64,000 bases of DNA from Herbiconiux sp. SALV-R1 (GTDB lineage Bacteria; Actinomycetota; Actinomycetes; Actinomycetales; Microbacteriaceae): assembly GCF_013113715.1 (NCBI RefSeq), contig NZ_CP053344.1, forward strand, positions 1,798,001 to 1,862,000, written 5' to 3'. The notes under the pieces were generated by a model, which was given only the letters and a program-made list of their open reading frames with translations, had not been told where the DNA came from and searched no databases. This document shows, piece after piece, positions 1 through 8,659 of this stretch (its first letter is position 1; every line of letters begins with the position of its first letter). Made by a program: the position numbers and the translations under genes.

Positions 1-2278
1 GAGCGGCCTCGGCCTCGTCGTCGAGCGGAAGTTCGTCGAGCAGGCGCCGCTCGAGGTCGTGCACCGTGTCGCCCTGTGAGCGCTGCACCCGGTGGTCGTC
101 GAGCGTGTCCTCCCACTCCGCCCAGGCCAGCGTTCCCGGCAGCGGGTGGTGCAGCAGGCGGGCGAAGCGGTTGCGGCGGCGGAGGCGACGAATGGCCCAC
201 GGGGTGAGCACCACGACCGCGACGGCCGCCACGATGCCGATGAAGCCCGCCCAGCCGCGCAGCTGGCCGAGGGCGAGCTGCTCCGGACTCTGCCCGGCGC
301 CCACGTCGAGGGCGTCGTCGGGGCGCTCGGCGGCCGAGGTGGAGGTGCTGCTGGGGGCCGGCGCCGCGGTGTCGCTGGTCGACGACTGCTGCGCGTAGTC
401 GGGGAGGCTGTAGTCGGGTGGCGTGAAGTCGAGCCCGGGGGTGGGCTCGAAAGGCAGCCACCCGACCCCCTCGAAGTAGAGCTCGGGCCAGGCGTGCAGC
501 TGGTCGGTGTAGACCTCGTAGACGGCACCGCCGGCCGCCGTGGAGTCGGGCGACTGGCCGGGCGCGTACCCCACGGCGATCCGCGACGGGATGCCCAGTG
601 TGCGCGCCATGACGGCCATGGCCGCCGAGTAGTGCACGCAGTACCCCGACTTCACGTCGAGGAACACCGCGATGGCGTCGGCGGTGTCGCCGTCGAAACC
701 ACCCTCGACCGGGGTCTGCAGGGAGTAGCTGAACTGGTCGGAGCGGAAGTACTCCTGCAGCGCCACCGCACGCTCGTAGCCGGTCGTGGCTCCCGCGGTG
801 ACGGCGGCCGCGGTGTCGGCGATCACGGGGGGCAACCCGCCAGGCAGCTGCAGGTAGTCGAGCAGCGGATCGGGGACGACCGACCCCGCTGCCGCGAGCT
901 GCTCGGCGGAGGGCTGCGGCGTCAGCGAGGTGACCTCGTAGGCCAGACCCCTGGTGTCGCCGCGCAGGTCGGTCATGGTGAAGGTCGACGGGGTGAGCAG
1001 CCAGCCGTCGTCGAGCCCGTCGACACGCTGCGTGGGGTACGGGAGGGGCAACCAGTCGCTGCGCAAGGCGGCGATCGACACGGAGGTGGAGGTCTCGACG
1101 ACCGGCACGTCGGCGGCGAGTCCGGGCGGGCTGCCGAAGGGCTGGCCCGGGGAGTAGCCGTTGGCCGAATAGGGCTGCTCGGGCTCCCAGGCGCCGGTGG
1201 AGAAGTCACCGAGGGTGAGCATGCGCAGGTAGAGCCCCTCCTCCGAGTCGGTGGAGTAGCTCAGCGAGAGCACGGGTTCGCTGCGCCGCAGGTCGCGCCC
1301 CAGCTGGATGGAAGGGTCGACACCGGTGCTGTACACGGAGGGCAGCAGGTTGCCTCCCGGCTCGGTGAACGAGTCGGCGGTGAGGCCCGGGGTGACGGCG
1401 GGCACCACGAGCATCGTCGCGATCGCCGCCGCGCCGAGGCCCGTCGCGGCGAGCCCGTTGCGGCCCGCGCGGGTCGGGAGCGGTCGCCCGCGGGCGGGTG
1501 CCGAGACGGATGCTTCGGCCTCCGGTACACGGCCGATGCGCGAGCTGAACCACAACACGCCGAGCCATGCGACCGCGGTGCACACGTACACCACGAGGTT
1601 CGGGTCGTCACGGCGCACGAGCGGCGCGATGGAGAGCACGGCGATCGGGCCCACGCCGCTCAGCACGGGTGTGCGGAGGCCCGTGGCGAGCTCGTCGGAG
1701 ACCACGGCGATGAGCCCCACCGACATGACGAGCAATTGCGTGATCGCGCCGTCGGCGACGGCGGGCGCCTCCTGCACGGCGATCGAGATGCGCGCCGCGT
1801 CGAGATCGGCGCCGAGATCGCTCAGGGTGCCCACGGTCGGGAAGACGATCCACAGCGACCCCGGTGCATAGAGCAGCACGACCAGTACCGCCCAGCCGAG
1901 CGCCGCCGACAGCACGACGACGAGCTCGGGCGCCCCGCGCCCGCGGATGACGGCCATGCCGCCGAGCAGCACCGTGACCATCGCCATGACGGCGAACCAC
2001 CAGCCGACGCCCTGCAGCAGCGGGCTCAGGGCGAACAGGGCGGCGCCGAGCGCCGCCGCGACGCAGAGGGTGCTGCGCCAGGCGCCGCGCCGCTCGAGCC
2101 GACGGAGGGCGGCGGCACTCTGACGCGGCCCTCCGTCGGCTCGAGCGGCGCCTGAGCGTCCGCCCCGGGCAGAGCCTGCACGCGCGGAATCGTGCGGCTG
2201 AGTCCCGCCCGCGCCGCTCCGCGCCTCCACGCCGCCGGCCCGTGGTGCCGCAGCCGTGCCGGCCGCCCCGGCGTTCAC
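1..2278 (-). CDS. TgpA-like transmembrane transglutaminase (3' end outside window)
   Basis: Membrane protein with a periplasm-facing transglutaminase/protease-like domain. The N-terminal 250 or so residues hold several hydrophobic segments. The transglutaminase core follows: the Cys motif GYCVHYS lies near residue 546, the His motif LHAWPELYFEG near 593, and the GWLPFEPTP acidic motif just after. One further membrane segment precedes a charged C-terminal tail that is still open at base 1, after 759 codons, so only the last few residues are missing. The start is a GTG at 2278 overlapping the TGA of the DUF58 gene by four bases. MoxR, DUF58 and transglutaminase genes commonly form one operon in actinobacteria; the substrate of this family is unknown. 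Confidence 0.88.
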   Translation of the reverse strand, partial: MNAGAAGTAAAPRAGGVEARSGAGGTQPHDSARAGSARGGRSGAARADGGPRQSAAALRRLERRGAWRSTLCVAAALGAALFALSPLLQGVGWWFAVMAMVTVLLGGMAVIRGRGAPELVVVLSAALGWAVLVVLLYAPGSLWIVFPTVGTLSDLGADLDAARISIAVQEAPAVADGAITQLLVMSVGLIAVVSDELATGLRTPVLSGVGPIAVLSIAPLVRRDDPNLVVYVCTAVAWLGVLWFSSRIGRVPEAEASVSAPARGRPLPTRAGRNGLAATGLGAAAIATMLVVPAVTPGLTADSFTEPGGNLLPSVYSTGVDPSIQLGRDLRRSEPVLSLSYSTDSEEGLYLRMLTLGDFSTGAWEPEQPYSANGYSPGQPFGSPPGLAADVPVVETSTSVSIAALRSDWLPLPYPTQRVDGLDDGWLLTPSTFTMTDLRGDTRGLAYEVTSLTPQPSAEQLAAAGSVVPDPLLDYLQLPGGLPPVIADTAAAVTAGATTGYERAVALQEYFRSDQFSYSLQTPVEGGFDGDTADAIAVFLDVKSGYCVHYSAAMAVMARTLGIPSRIAVGYAPGQSPDSTAAGGAVYEVYTDQLHAWPELYFEGVGWLPFEPTPGLDFTPPDYSLPDYAQQSSTSDTAAPAPSSTSTSAAERPDDALDVGAGQSPEQLALGQLRGWAGFIGIVAAVAVVVLTPWAIRRLRRRNRFARLLHHPLPGTLAWAEWEDTLDDHRVQRSQGDTVHDLERRLLDELPLDDEAEAA

Positions 2279-3774
2279 GACAGGCCTCGCGCGGCGCCGA
2301 GCGACTTCCAGAGCGCCGGCAGGTCGTCTCCCGGCCGGCACGGCACCACGGCCCAGCCGGCGCCGCGCAGCGCGACGGCTTCGCTCGACTCGTTCGGCGC
2401 CTGCTCCGACGGGCGACGACCCGCTCCGCGCGGGCGCCGCGCACCGATGGTCGAGCCGGGCGACGTCGCTGCCGCCCCGCCCACGAGGAACACCACGGGG
2501 TGCGAGGAGAGGGTGGCGAGATCCCGGATGCGGTCGCCGGCCCCCGGGGCGTCGGCGACGACGGCGAACACCGGAGGGGCGTCGGGCGAGGTGAGCGACG
2601 CCTGATCGACCGCCTCGCGGAACTCCGCGGCGTCGTTCAGCGACTCGGGCTCGACGACCGCCAGGTCGCGCAGCACACGCGCGGCGCCAAAGGGCGCCAC
2701 GTAGACCTCGTCGGCCGAGGTCGCGCCTGATTCCCCCACGGCGCCGACCACACGAACCCCGAAGCCCTCGTTCATGAGGTGCACGGCGATCGAGGCGACC
2801 GCCGAGACGGCCCACTCGAAGGCCACCTCGTCGGCGTCGAGACCGCCCGTGCCTCCGGCCAGCAGTTCGTCGAGACCGTCCACGCCTGACGCGCCCGCAC
2901 CAGCGCCCGCTCCCGCTCCGGCGCTCGCGCCCGCGCCGGCACCGCGACCCGCCCGGCCCGTCGACGCGCCCGCCGCATCGAACCACGACAGCTCGTCGAA
3001 CGACGCGGCGTCGAGGAGCACGACCGCGTCTTGATCGTTGCGCTGGTCGTCTTGCCGCACCATCAGCTCGCCATGCTTCGCGGTGGCGGGCCAGTGCACG
3101 CGACGCATCGAGTCGCCCGGCAGGTACTTGCGGGCGATCACGTCCTGCTCGCCGCCGCCGACGAGGCGGCGCGACACCTGCTCGGCCCCGTCGCCCGTGG
3201 CCAGCCGCAGGTCGATGCGGGCGAGCTCGAGGGCGACCGGTGTGACCAGCACGCTGTCGGTGGAGCCGACCCGCAGGAGGCGCCGCGCGCATCCGAACGG
3301 ATCGGTGATGGAGACGGTGAACGGGCCCACACGGTGGGCGCCGCGGGAGCGGGTGTCGAGCCGGTAGCGCAGCGGGGTGGAGACCGGCGTATCGAGCGCG
3401 GAGGAGGCGAAGCCCGGCAGCGGCGGCAGCACGGCCGGGGTGCTCGGCAGGAGGGGCGCGCCCGCCTCGTCCGACCAGAGCATCGTGGGGGTGCGGAGAC
3501 TCCCCCAGTTCTGCACGAGGAGGGTGACCGTGATGTTCTGACCGACGGAGCCCGACTCGGGGGTGAAGATGCGCTGCACGCTGAGCGGAGCCCGCCGCAG
3601 CACGACCCAGAGGTAGGAGAAGAGCGGCACCGCGAGGAGGAAGCAGGCGAGGTAGACCAGTTCGTGCCGGTGCAACACCTCGGCCAGCACGAAAGCAGCG
3701 ACCGACGCGACGACGAGACCCCAGCCCCTGACGGTCGGGAGCGGGATGCGGTGGTCGGTGGTGGGCCTGGCCAT
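2275..3774 (-). CDS. DUF58 domain protein (MoxR-associated)
   Basis: 499 residues. Two hydrophobic segments near residues 12-55 anchor it in the membrane; the rest is a cytoplasmic or extracytoplasmic beta-rich region followed by the DUF58/von Willebrand A-like module, seen as the GDSMRRVHWPATAKHGELMV stretch that is the hallmark of DUF58. An unusual Gly/Ala low-complexity insert (GAGAGASAGAGAGAGAGA) interrupts the module after the residue run SWFDAAGA, at about bases 2890-2960. I start at the ATG at 3774, after the stop of the MoxR gene at 3786; in-frame sequence upstream of it is antisense-like shadow. The stop overlaps the transglutaminase start, indicating translational coupling. Family role is assumed to be with MoxR as a chaperone-like complex. 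Confidence 0.88.
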   Translation of the reverse strand: MARPTTDHRIPLPTVRGWGLVVASVAAFVLAEVLHRHELVYLACFLLAVPLFSYLWVVLRRAPLSVQRIFTPESGSVGQNITVTLLVQNWGSLRTPTMLWSDEAGAPLLPSTPAVLPPLPGFASSALDTPVSTPLRYRLDTRSRGAHRVGPFTVSITDPFGCARRLLRVGSTDSVLVTPVALELARIDLRLATGDGAEQVSRRLVGGGEQDVIARKYLPGDSMRRVHWPATAKHGELMVRQDDQRNDQDAVVLLDAASFDELSWFDAAGASTGRAGRGAGAGASAGAGAGAGAGASGVDGLDELLAGGTGGLDADEVAFEWAVSAVASIAVHLMNEGFGVRVVGAVGESGATSADEVYVAPFGAARVLRDLAVVEPESLNDAAEFREAVDQASLTSPDAPPVFAVVADAPGAGDRIRDLATLSSHPVVFLVGGAAATSPGSTIGARRPRGAGRRPSEQAPNESSEAVALRGAGWAVVPCRPGDDLPALWKSLGAARGLS

Positions 3775-3785
3775 GAGACGAGCCG

Positions 3786-4811
3786 TCAGGCGCCGCGCGA
3801 CCGCGTGAGCGGCACGGGCGTCGAGGCGACGATGGCTCGGAGGGCGGTGGCGATGGCCTGAAGGCCGCCCCCGCGGGCGTCGCCGGCGGCGCGCCGGGTG
3901 GCGACGATGCGGTGGGCGAGAATGGGCACGACGAGCTGGTTCACGTCGTCGGGCACCACGAACTCGCGGCCGTTCAGCGCCGCGAGCACCTTGGCGGCGC
4001 GCACGAGGTGCAGGGTGCCGCGCGGGCTCGCCCCCAGCCTGAACTCGGGGTGGCTGCGGGTCGCCTGCACGATCGACACCACGTACGACTCGACGGCGCG
4101 GCTGACGTAGATGGCGCGGGCCGTCTCGATCATCTCGGCGAGCTGCGCCTTGTCGACGACGGCGGTCAGCTGGTCGAGGGGGCTCGTCGTCTCGCGGTGG
4201 TGCAGCATCGAGAGCTCGGCCGCGGCGTCGGGGTAGCCCATCGAGATGCGCGCCATGAAGCGGTCGCGCTGGGCCTCGGGCAGGGCGTAGGTGCCCTCCA
4301 TCTCGATCGGGTTCTGGGTCGCCACGACGATGAACGGGGGGTCGAGCGGATGCGTCGCGCCGTCGAGCGAGACCTGCTGCTCCTCCATGCACTCCAGCAG
4401 GGCCGACTGGGTCTTCGGCGAGGCACGGTTGATCTCGTCGGCGATGACGATGTTGGCGAAGATCGCCCCCCGCTTGAACTCGAAGGCGTGGTCGACCTGG
4501 TTGTAGATCGACACCCCGGTGACGTCGGAGGGCAGGAGGTCGGGAGTGAACTGGATGCGGCTCACCGTGCATCCGACGCTCGTGGCGAGGGCCTTGGCGA
4601 GAGTGGTCTTGCCGACGCCCGGCACGTCTTCGACCAGCAGATGCCCCTCGGCGATGAGCACGATGAGGGCGAGGGTCGCGGCCTCGGTCTTGCCGTCGAT
4701 GACCCGCTCGAGGTTCGCCATGATGGCGCCTGTGTAGTTGTTGAACTCGGTGAGCGACAGCGGTGCACCGGTGGTCTCGGCGGGCAGGGCGTGGTTCGGC
4801 TCGAGGGTCAT
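3786..4811 (-). CDS. MoxR-family AAA+ ATPase
   Basis: 341 residues, the usual size of MoxR ATPases. The Walker A motif EDVPGVGKTT, Walker B IVIADEIN, sensor-1 ATQNP and the arginine-finger region ALPEAQRDRF are all present. The ATG at 4811 overlaps the TGA of the upstream membrane gene (ATGA), which decides the start over a longer in-frame alternative at 4826. MoxR proteins act as chaperones or activators of VWA/DUF58 partners; the DUF58 gene follows 11 bases after the stop. The presence of the transglutaminase in the same operon suggests a role in the cell envelope or stress, which is inference. Confidence 0.93.
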   Translation of the reverse strand: MTLEPNHALPAETTGAPLSLTEFNNYTGAIMANLERVIDGKTEAATLALIVLIAEGHLLVEDVPGVGKTTLAKALATSVGCTVSRIQFTPDLLPSDVTGVSIYNQVDHAFEFKRGAIFANIVIADEINRASPKTQSALLECMEEQQVSLDGATHPLDPPFIVVATQNPIEMEGTYALPEAQRDRFMARISMGYPDAAAELSMLHHRETTSPLDQLTAVVDKAQLAEMIETARAIYVSRAVESYVVSIVQATRSHPEFRLGASPRGTLHLVRAAKVLAALNGREFVVPDDVNQLVVPILAHRIVATRRAAGDARGGGLQAIATALRAIVASTPVPLTRSRGA

Positions 4812-5248
4812 GAGCGGGCATCCCATCGGGTGGCGAGCAGGAAGACAGTGCCGATGAGTGTGGCGAGCCCGAGCAGGGACAACCAGGGCGACAACTGGAA
4901 CATCATCATGAGCATCGGGTAGTTCTGTGTGAATCCGCTGGACGAGTAGATCGCCTCGTTGAGCGCGGTGAGCACGACCGCGCCCCCGGCCAGCAGGGCG
5001 GCGCCCACCACCCAGAGGGCCACCACGAAACCGTCGACCAGACGGCGTGGTCGCACGAAGCGGGCGCCGGCCCCGTCGAACGCCGCGCCGTCGCCGTGCG
5101 GGCCCGGATCGTCGAAAAGTGCTGCCGCGTCGGCGTCGACCTGATCGGCGCGCGCCGATGAGGAGGAGGGGTCTGGCTCGTCGAAACCGGGCTGGAAGGC
5201 GCGGTCGAATCGTGAGTCGTATGTTCTCTCAGGGGTGCTGTCTCGCAC
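4808..5248 (-). CDS. Two-TM membrane protein heading the MoxR operon
   Basis: 146 residues and not recognised. The N-terminal half is acidic and disordered-looking (rich in Asp, Ser, Pro, Ala). The C-terminal half has two hydrophobic segments, LVDGFVVALWVVGAALLAGG and SPWLSLLGLATLIGTVFLLA. The start is chosen at a GTG at 5248 because an AGGAG lies 5 bases upstream; a TTG at 5284 would add 12 residues without a ribosome binding site. The stop overlaps the MoxR start (ATGA), so it is probably the first gene of the MoxR-DUF58-TgpA operon and may be a membrane partner. It overlaps the 3' end of the preceding gene by 20 bases. Confidence 0.8.
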   Translation of the reverse strand: MRDSTPERTYDSRFDRAFQPGFDEPDPSSSSARADQVDADAAALFDDPGPHGDGAAFDGAGARFVRPRRLVDGFVVALWVVGAALLAGGAVVLTALNEAIYSSSGFTQNYPMLMMMFQLSPWLSLLGLATLIGTVFLLATRWDARS

Positions 5249-5567
5249 TCTGCTCCTCGGGTCTGCGCCGCTGCCGTGCCTCAACGATAGGCACAGCGAC
5301 CGACATTGGCGAGTGCGCCCTCTCGACCGGCAGGATCGCCGTCGGCACCCCGTGCCCGATGACGAGTTGCACGGTGCTGCGCTCCCTGGCGTCGCCGACG
5401 TAGCCGTAGAGCGTGTGCACGGCGGTCCGGCGCCGTCGGCAGAGCTGGTGGATGTGCCCGGCCAGCAGCTGCGACTGCGTCTCGTCGACGTCGATGGTGG
5501 CGCGACCGTAGTGCACCCGCTTCATCGTCGTGCTGTCGCTGTCGGTCTCTCGTGCATCCGTCTTCAT
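5229..5567 (-). CDS. Small conserved-looking hypothetical protein
   Basis: About 112 residues from the ATG at 5567; a GTG at 5600 and an ATG at 5525 (MKRVHYG) are also possible and none has a strong ribosome binding site. The core MKRVHYGRATIDVD, followed by a Leu/Arg-rich helix and a GHGVPTAILPVE strand, weakly resembles the short DUF7882-type proteins common in Microbacteriaceae (sometimes misnamed ATP-dependent DNA ligase). That similarity is by eye only. The C-terminus is highly charged (RQRRRPEEQ). The gene ends inside the next gene, whose ribosome binding site it contains. Confidence 0.6.
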   Translation of the reverse strand: MKTDARETDSDSTTMKRVHYGRATIDVDETQSQLLAGHIHQLCRRRRTAVHTLYGYVGDARERSTVQLVIGHGVPTAILPVERAHSPMSVAVPIVEARQRRRPEEQSARQHP

Positions 5568-5686
5568 ACCCCGAGCGTAGGCAACCTCGTGAGCCGTCAC
5601 GATGGGGAGCGCTCCCCGTGCAACGCGCCCGCAATGCCGACTCGGGCACGGTATCGTGGTGTCGCGGTCGGCTCGTGCCGGCCGAC

Positions 5687-5760
5687 GGGGCGGTAGCTCA
5701 GCTGGTCAGAGCAGTGGACTCATAATCCATCGGTCACGGGTTCAAGTCCCGTCCGCCCTA
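5687..5760 (+). tRNA. tRNA with anticodon CAU (Met or Ile2)
   Basis: A 74-nt cloverleaf: acceptor GGGGCGG pairs with CCGCCCU (first pair G-U), D arm GCUC...GAGC, anticodon stem GUGGA/UCCAU with loop CUCAUAA, T arm ACGGG UUCAAGU CCCGU, discriminator A. No CCA is encoded. A CAU anticodon can be elongator Met, initiator or lysidine-modified Ile; the initiator is unlikely because the anticodon stem lacks its GGG/CCC signature. I cannot separate Met from Ile2 by eye. The last three bases are also the stop codon of the convergent glycosyltransferase gene. Confidence 0.95.
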
Positions 5761-7029
5761 CGCAGGAGCGCCGTCGGGCTCGCGGGTCGGGGGAATGACG
5801 ACCGGGTCGGTGACGGGCTCGCCGCGGTAGAGGTGCTCGAAGGTGGTGAGGGTGCGCTGGATGTCGTGCGCCGACACGATGCGCAGCGACTCGCGCTTGA
5901 ACGCCTCGAGCTCGGCCTCGGGCATGCGGAGCACCTTCTCGAGCTTCGCCGCCAGGTCGCCGGCGTCGCTCGGCCGGAACAGGTAGCCGTTCTCGCCGTC
6001 GTGGACGAGGTGTGGCAGCGCCATCGCGTCGGCGGCGACCACGGGCAGCCCGCTCGCGAGCGCCTCCATGGTCGCGATGCTCTGCAGCTCGGCGATGGAG
6101 GGCATCGCGAACACGGTCGAGCGCGTGTACGCCTTGCGGAGGTCTTCTTCGGAAAGGTACCCCGTGAACGTCGTGCGGTCGCCGATGCCCAGCTGCTGGG
6201 CCATGGCCTGCAGGTTCTTCAGCTGGTCGCCGCCGCCCACGATCTCGAGCTTCACGTCGAGGTCGGCGGGCAGCTGCTGCACCGCCTTGAGCAGCACGTC
6301 GATCTGCTTCTCCCCGGCGACGCGGCCGACGAACAGGATGCGGTTCTCGGTGCGCGGGCTGAAGTCGGGCACGTAGCTGTCGGCGTTGATGCCGCAGGAG
6401 ATGGCGTAGACGTCGTGGATGCCCGTCTCCCGCTCGAAGAAGTCGGCGGCACGGCGGGTGGGGGCCGTCACCGCATCCGCCCGGATGAAGGAGCGACGCG
6501 CCGCAGCCCACTGCAGACGGATCGCCCAGGCCTGCAGGAACTTCGGGATGCCGCTGAACTGCAGCATGTTCTCGGGCATGACGTGGTTCGTGCCCACGAT
6601 GCGGATGCCGCGCTTCTCGGCCTCGCCGGAGAGCCCGCGGCCGACGACGATGTGCGACTGGAAGTGCACCACGTCGGGCTTGACCTCGTCGATGATGCGG
6701 GCCGAGTTCTGACGGATGCGCCACGGCAGGGCGAAGCGCAGCCAGTCGTGCGGGTACCAGCGCCAGCTGCGCAGGCGGTGCGCGGTGACGACCTGCCCGT
6801 CGTAGACCTCTTTCCAGGTGCCGTGCTTGCGGCTCGCCGCAGGGACGACCACGTGCACGTCGTGCCCGCGGGAGGCGAGCCCCGAGGCGAGGTGCTCGGC
6901 GAACCGGGCCGAGCCGTTCACGTCGGGAGAGAAGGTGTCGGCGCCGATCACGATCCTCAGCGGCCGTGCCTCCTCGCCCTGCGCTTCTGGCGCATCCGCT
7001 CGGGTGCTCGGTACTCGGGAGTCAGTCAA
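5758..7029 (-). CDS. GT4-family glycosyltransferase
   Basis: 423 residues, GT-B fold. The N-terminal domain opens with the nucleotide-sugar transferase pattern RIVIGADTFSPDVNGSARF and the C-terminal domain contains FVGRVAGEKQID and the glycosyltransferase E-x7-E-like region SIAELQSIATMEALASGLPVV. It resembles actinobacterial alpha-glycosyl or mannosyl transferases that act on phosphatidylinositol or other lipid acceptors, but the acceptor cannot be told from the sequence. The listed start is a TTG at 7029, weakly supported; residues before about 25 are disordered. The TAG stop lies on the 3' end of the convergent tRNA. Confidence 0.88.
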   Translation of the reverse strand: MTDSRVPSTRADAPEAQGEEARPLRIVIGADTFSPDVNGSARFAEHLASGLASRGHDVHVVVPAASRKHGTWKEVYDGQVVTAHRLRSWRWYPHDWLRFALPWRIRQNSARIIDEVKPDVVHFQSHIVVGRGLSGEAEKRGIRIVGTNHVMPENMLQFSGIPKFLQAWAIRLQWAAARRSFIRADAVTAPTRRAADFFERETGIHDVYAISCGINADSYVPDFSPRTENRILFVGRVAGEKQIDVLLKAVQQLPADLDVKLEIVGGGDQLKNLQAMAQQLGIGDRTTFTGYLSEEDLRKAYTRSTVFAMPSIAELQSIATMEALASGLPVVAADAMALPHLVHDGENGYLFRPSDAGDLAAKLEKVLRMPEAELEAFKRESLRIVSAHDIQRTLTTFEHLYRGEPVTDPVVIPPTREPDGAPA

Positions 7030-7081
7030 ACCGTCGTCTTTCTTGCTCGTGATGGAAGGTTCGTCTTCGCAAAAATGTACC

Positions 7082-7996
7082 CTAGCGCTTGGCCTGAGGG
7101 TGGTAGCGCGCGAGGCCGAAGACTCCCATGATGGCCACGGCGCCGAAGACCACGAAGGCGAAGAGCGCCCAGAGCGGCGCCTGCGACGCCTCGCCGAGCA
7201 CCGTGATGCCGATGGCCACCGCGACGAGGGGGTCGATGACCGTGAGACCCGCGATCACGAGGTCGGGCGGCCCGGAGGAGTAGGCGTTCTGCACGAAGTA
7301 GCCGCCGAGCGCCGCCGCGGCCAGCAGCCCGGCCAGGGCGAGCACGGTGAGCCACTCGAAGTGCGCTTGGAAGATGCGGCTGATGACGACCTTCGCCAGC
7401 GTGGCGACGAAGCCGTAGAGCACGCCGGCGCCCACGATGTAGGCGATCGCCTTGAACCGCCTGCGGAGCACCACGAAGCCGAAGGCGAACAGGAGGAGCA
7501 CGATCGCCAGGATGATGAGGATGACGATGAGGTCACGCGTGGTGACGGGCTTGTCGACAGCGGTGAACGCCGCCACCAGCACGAACAGCCCCACGCCGCC
7601 GACGCAGAGCACGATCGAGATGACCGAGCTGCGGTTGAGCTTCACCTTGCTCACACGGGAGTTCAGCACCGCGGTGATGACGAGCGCCACCGCGCCGAGC
7701 GGCTGCACCACGATGATGGGCGAGAAGCCGAGGCTGGTGAGCTGGAAGACGATGGCGAGACCCAGCATGAGCGTGCCGATCACCCACGACGGGCGGGCCA
7801 GCAGAGCCATCAGCTGCTTCGCGCTCAGGCCCTTGTCGACGCCGTGCGTGCGCGCCTCGACCTTGGCCACCCCGCGGTGCTGGAACTGCGCCCCGAGGCT
7901 GAGGAAGACCGCTCCGACCAGGGCGATCGGAATGCCGATGAACTGCTTCGGGTCGAGAGCGATGGTGGCGGAGAGCTCGCTGAGGACGGGGGGCAC
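7082..7996 (-). CDS. Multi-pass DMT/NIPA-like membrane transporter
   Basis: 304 residues with about nine hydrophobic segments from residue 18 to the end, in the layout of drug/metabolite transporter-superfamily proteins (QPLGAVALVITAVLNSR is characteristic of the repeat). It resembles the NIPA magnesium-transporter-like branch, though the substrate is not known. The GTG start at 7996 follows a TAGTGT hexamer by six bases, suggesting a leaderless transcript divergent from the deformylase gene. It ends 52 bases before the glycosyltransferase start, so the two may be cotranscribed. Confidence 0.8.
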   Translation of the reverse strand: MPPVLSELSATIALDPKQFIGIPIALVGAVFLSLGAQFQHRGVAKVEARTHGVDKGLSAKQLMALLARPSWVIGTLMLGLAIVFQLTSLGFSPIIVVQPLGAVALVITAVLNSRVSKVKLNRSSVISIVLCVGGVGLFVLVAAFTAVDKPVTTRDLIVILIILAIVLLLFAFGFVVLRRRFKAIAYIVGAGVLYGFVATLAKVVISRIFQAHFEWLTVLALAGLLAAAALGGYFVQNAYSSGPPDLVIAGLTVIDPLVAVAIGITVLGEASQAPLWALFAFVVFGAVAIMGVFGLARYHPQAKR

Positions 7997-8002
7997 CCGT
8001 AG

Positions 8003-8008
8003 ACACTA
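8003..8008 (-). promoter_or_regulatory. -10 element of the DMT transporter gene (leaderless)
   Basis: TAGTGT on the minus strand lies six bases before the GTG at 7996, so transcription would start at the start codon. It lies back to back with the deformylase -10, 18 bases away. Confidence 0.5.
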
Positions 8009-8026
8009 CCCCGCAGGGCCCGCCGT

Positions 8027-8032
8027 TAGGCT
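8027..8032 (+). promoter_or_regulatory. -10 element of def (leaderless)
   Basis: TAGGCT ends six bases before the ATG at 8039, leaving no room for a 5' untranslated region or a ribosome binding site. Confidence 0.6.
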
Positions 8033-8038
8033 TAGCGA

Positions 8039-8605
8039 ATGGCCGTTCTCCCGATCCGGATCTCCGGAGACCCCGTGCTGCACTCCCCCGCCCGAGCGGT
8101 GGAGCAGATCGACGACGAGCTGCGCACGCTGGTCGCCGACATGTTCGAGACGATGGATGCGGCGCCCGGCGTCGGACTCGCCGCCCCACAGGTGGGTGTG
8201 CCGCTGCGCCTGTTCGTCTACGGCTGGACCGACGACGACGAGGTCGAGCACCGCGGCGTCGCCGTGAACCCCGAGCTGTTCATCACGCCGACCTCGACCG
8301 AGCCTGCCGACCCCGACGCCGAGTCGGAGGGCTGCCTCTCCTTCCCGGGCGAGCGCTTCCCGCTCGCGCGTGGCGCTCGCGCCGTGCTGCGCGCCACCGA
8401 CCTCGAGGGCGCCCACTACGAGCTGGAGGTCGACGGCTGGCTCGCCCGCATCTTCCAGCACGAGTTCGACCACCTGGAGGGCCGCCTCTACGTCGACCGC
8501 TTGGGGCGCCCGTTCGACCGGGTGGCGCAGAAGATCGAGCGCAAGCGCGGCTGGGGCGTCGCGGGGCTGAGCTGGCTGCCGGGACGCGACGACCTCGACG
8601 CCTGA
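8039..8605 (+). CDS. def: Peptide deformylase
   Basis: 188 residues. It removes the formyl group from the N-terminal Met of nascent proteins at the ribosome, using a bound metal. All three family motifs are present: GVGLAAPQ (residues 44-51), EGCLS (97-101, metal ligand Cys99) and QHEFDHLEG (140-148, metal ligands His141 and His145, catalytic Glu142). A moderately charged C-terminal tail of 35 residues is typical of actinobacterial forms. The gene stands alone, divergent from the DMT transporter and convergent with azlD, and seems to be leaderless. Confidence 0.97.
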   Translation: MAVLPIRISGDPVLHSPARAVEQIDDELRTLVADMFETMDAAPGVGLAAPQVGVPLRLFVYGWTDDDEVEHRGVAVNPELFITPTSTEPADPDAESEGCLSFPGERFPLARGARAVLRATDLEGAHYELEVDGWLARIFQHEFDHLEGRLYVDRLGRPFDRVAQKIERKRGWGVAGLSWLPGRDDLDA

Positions 8606-8659
8606 GCCGGGCGGGCCGGGCCGGGCCGGCCACCGCATCCGGATGCTGTGCCCTCGACG

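Noticed and set aside
92-2155. A 687-codon plus-strand open frame opposite the transglutaminase gene
   Set aside because: In GC-rich DNA the antisense frames stay open. Its translation is rich in Arg/Gly/His with no domain, while the minus-strand frame shows the transglutaminase triad.
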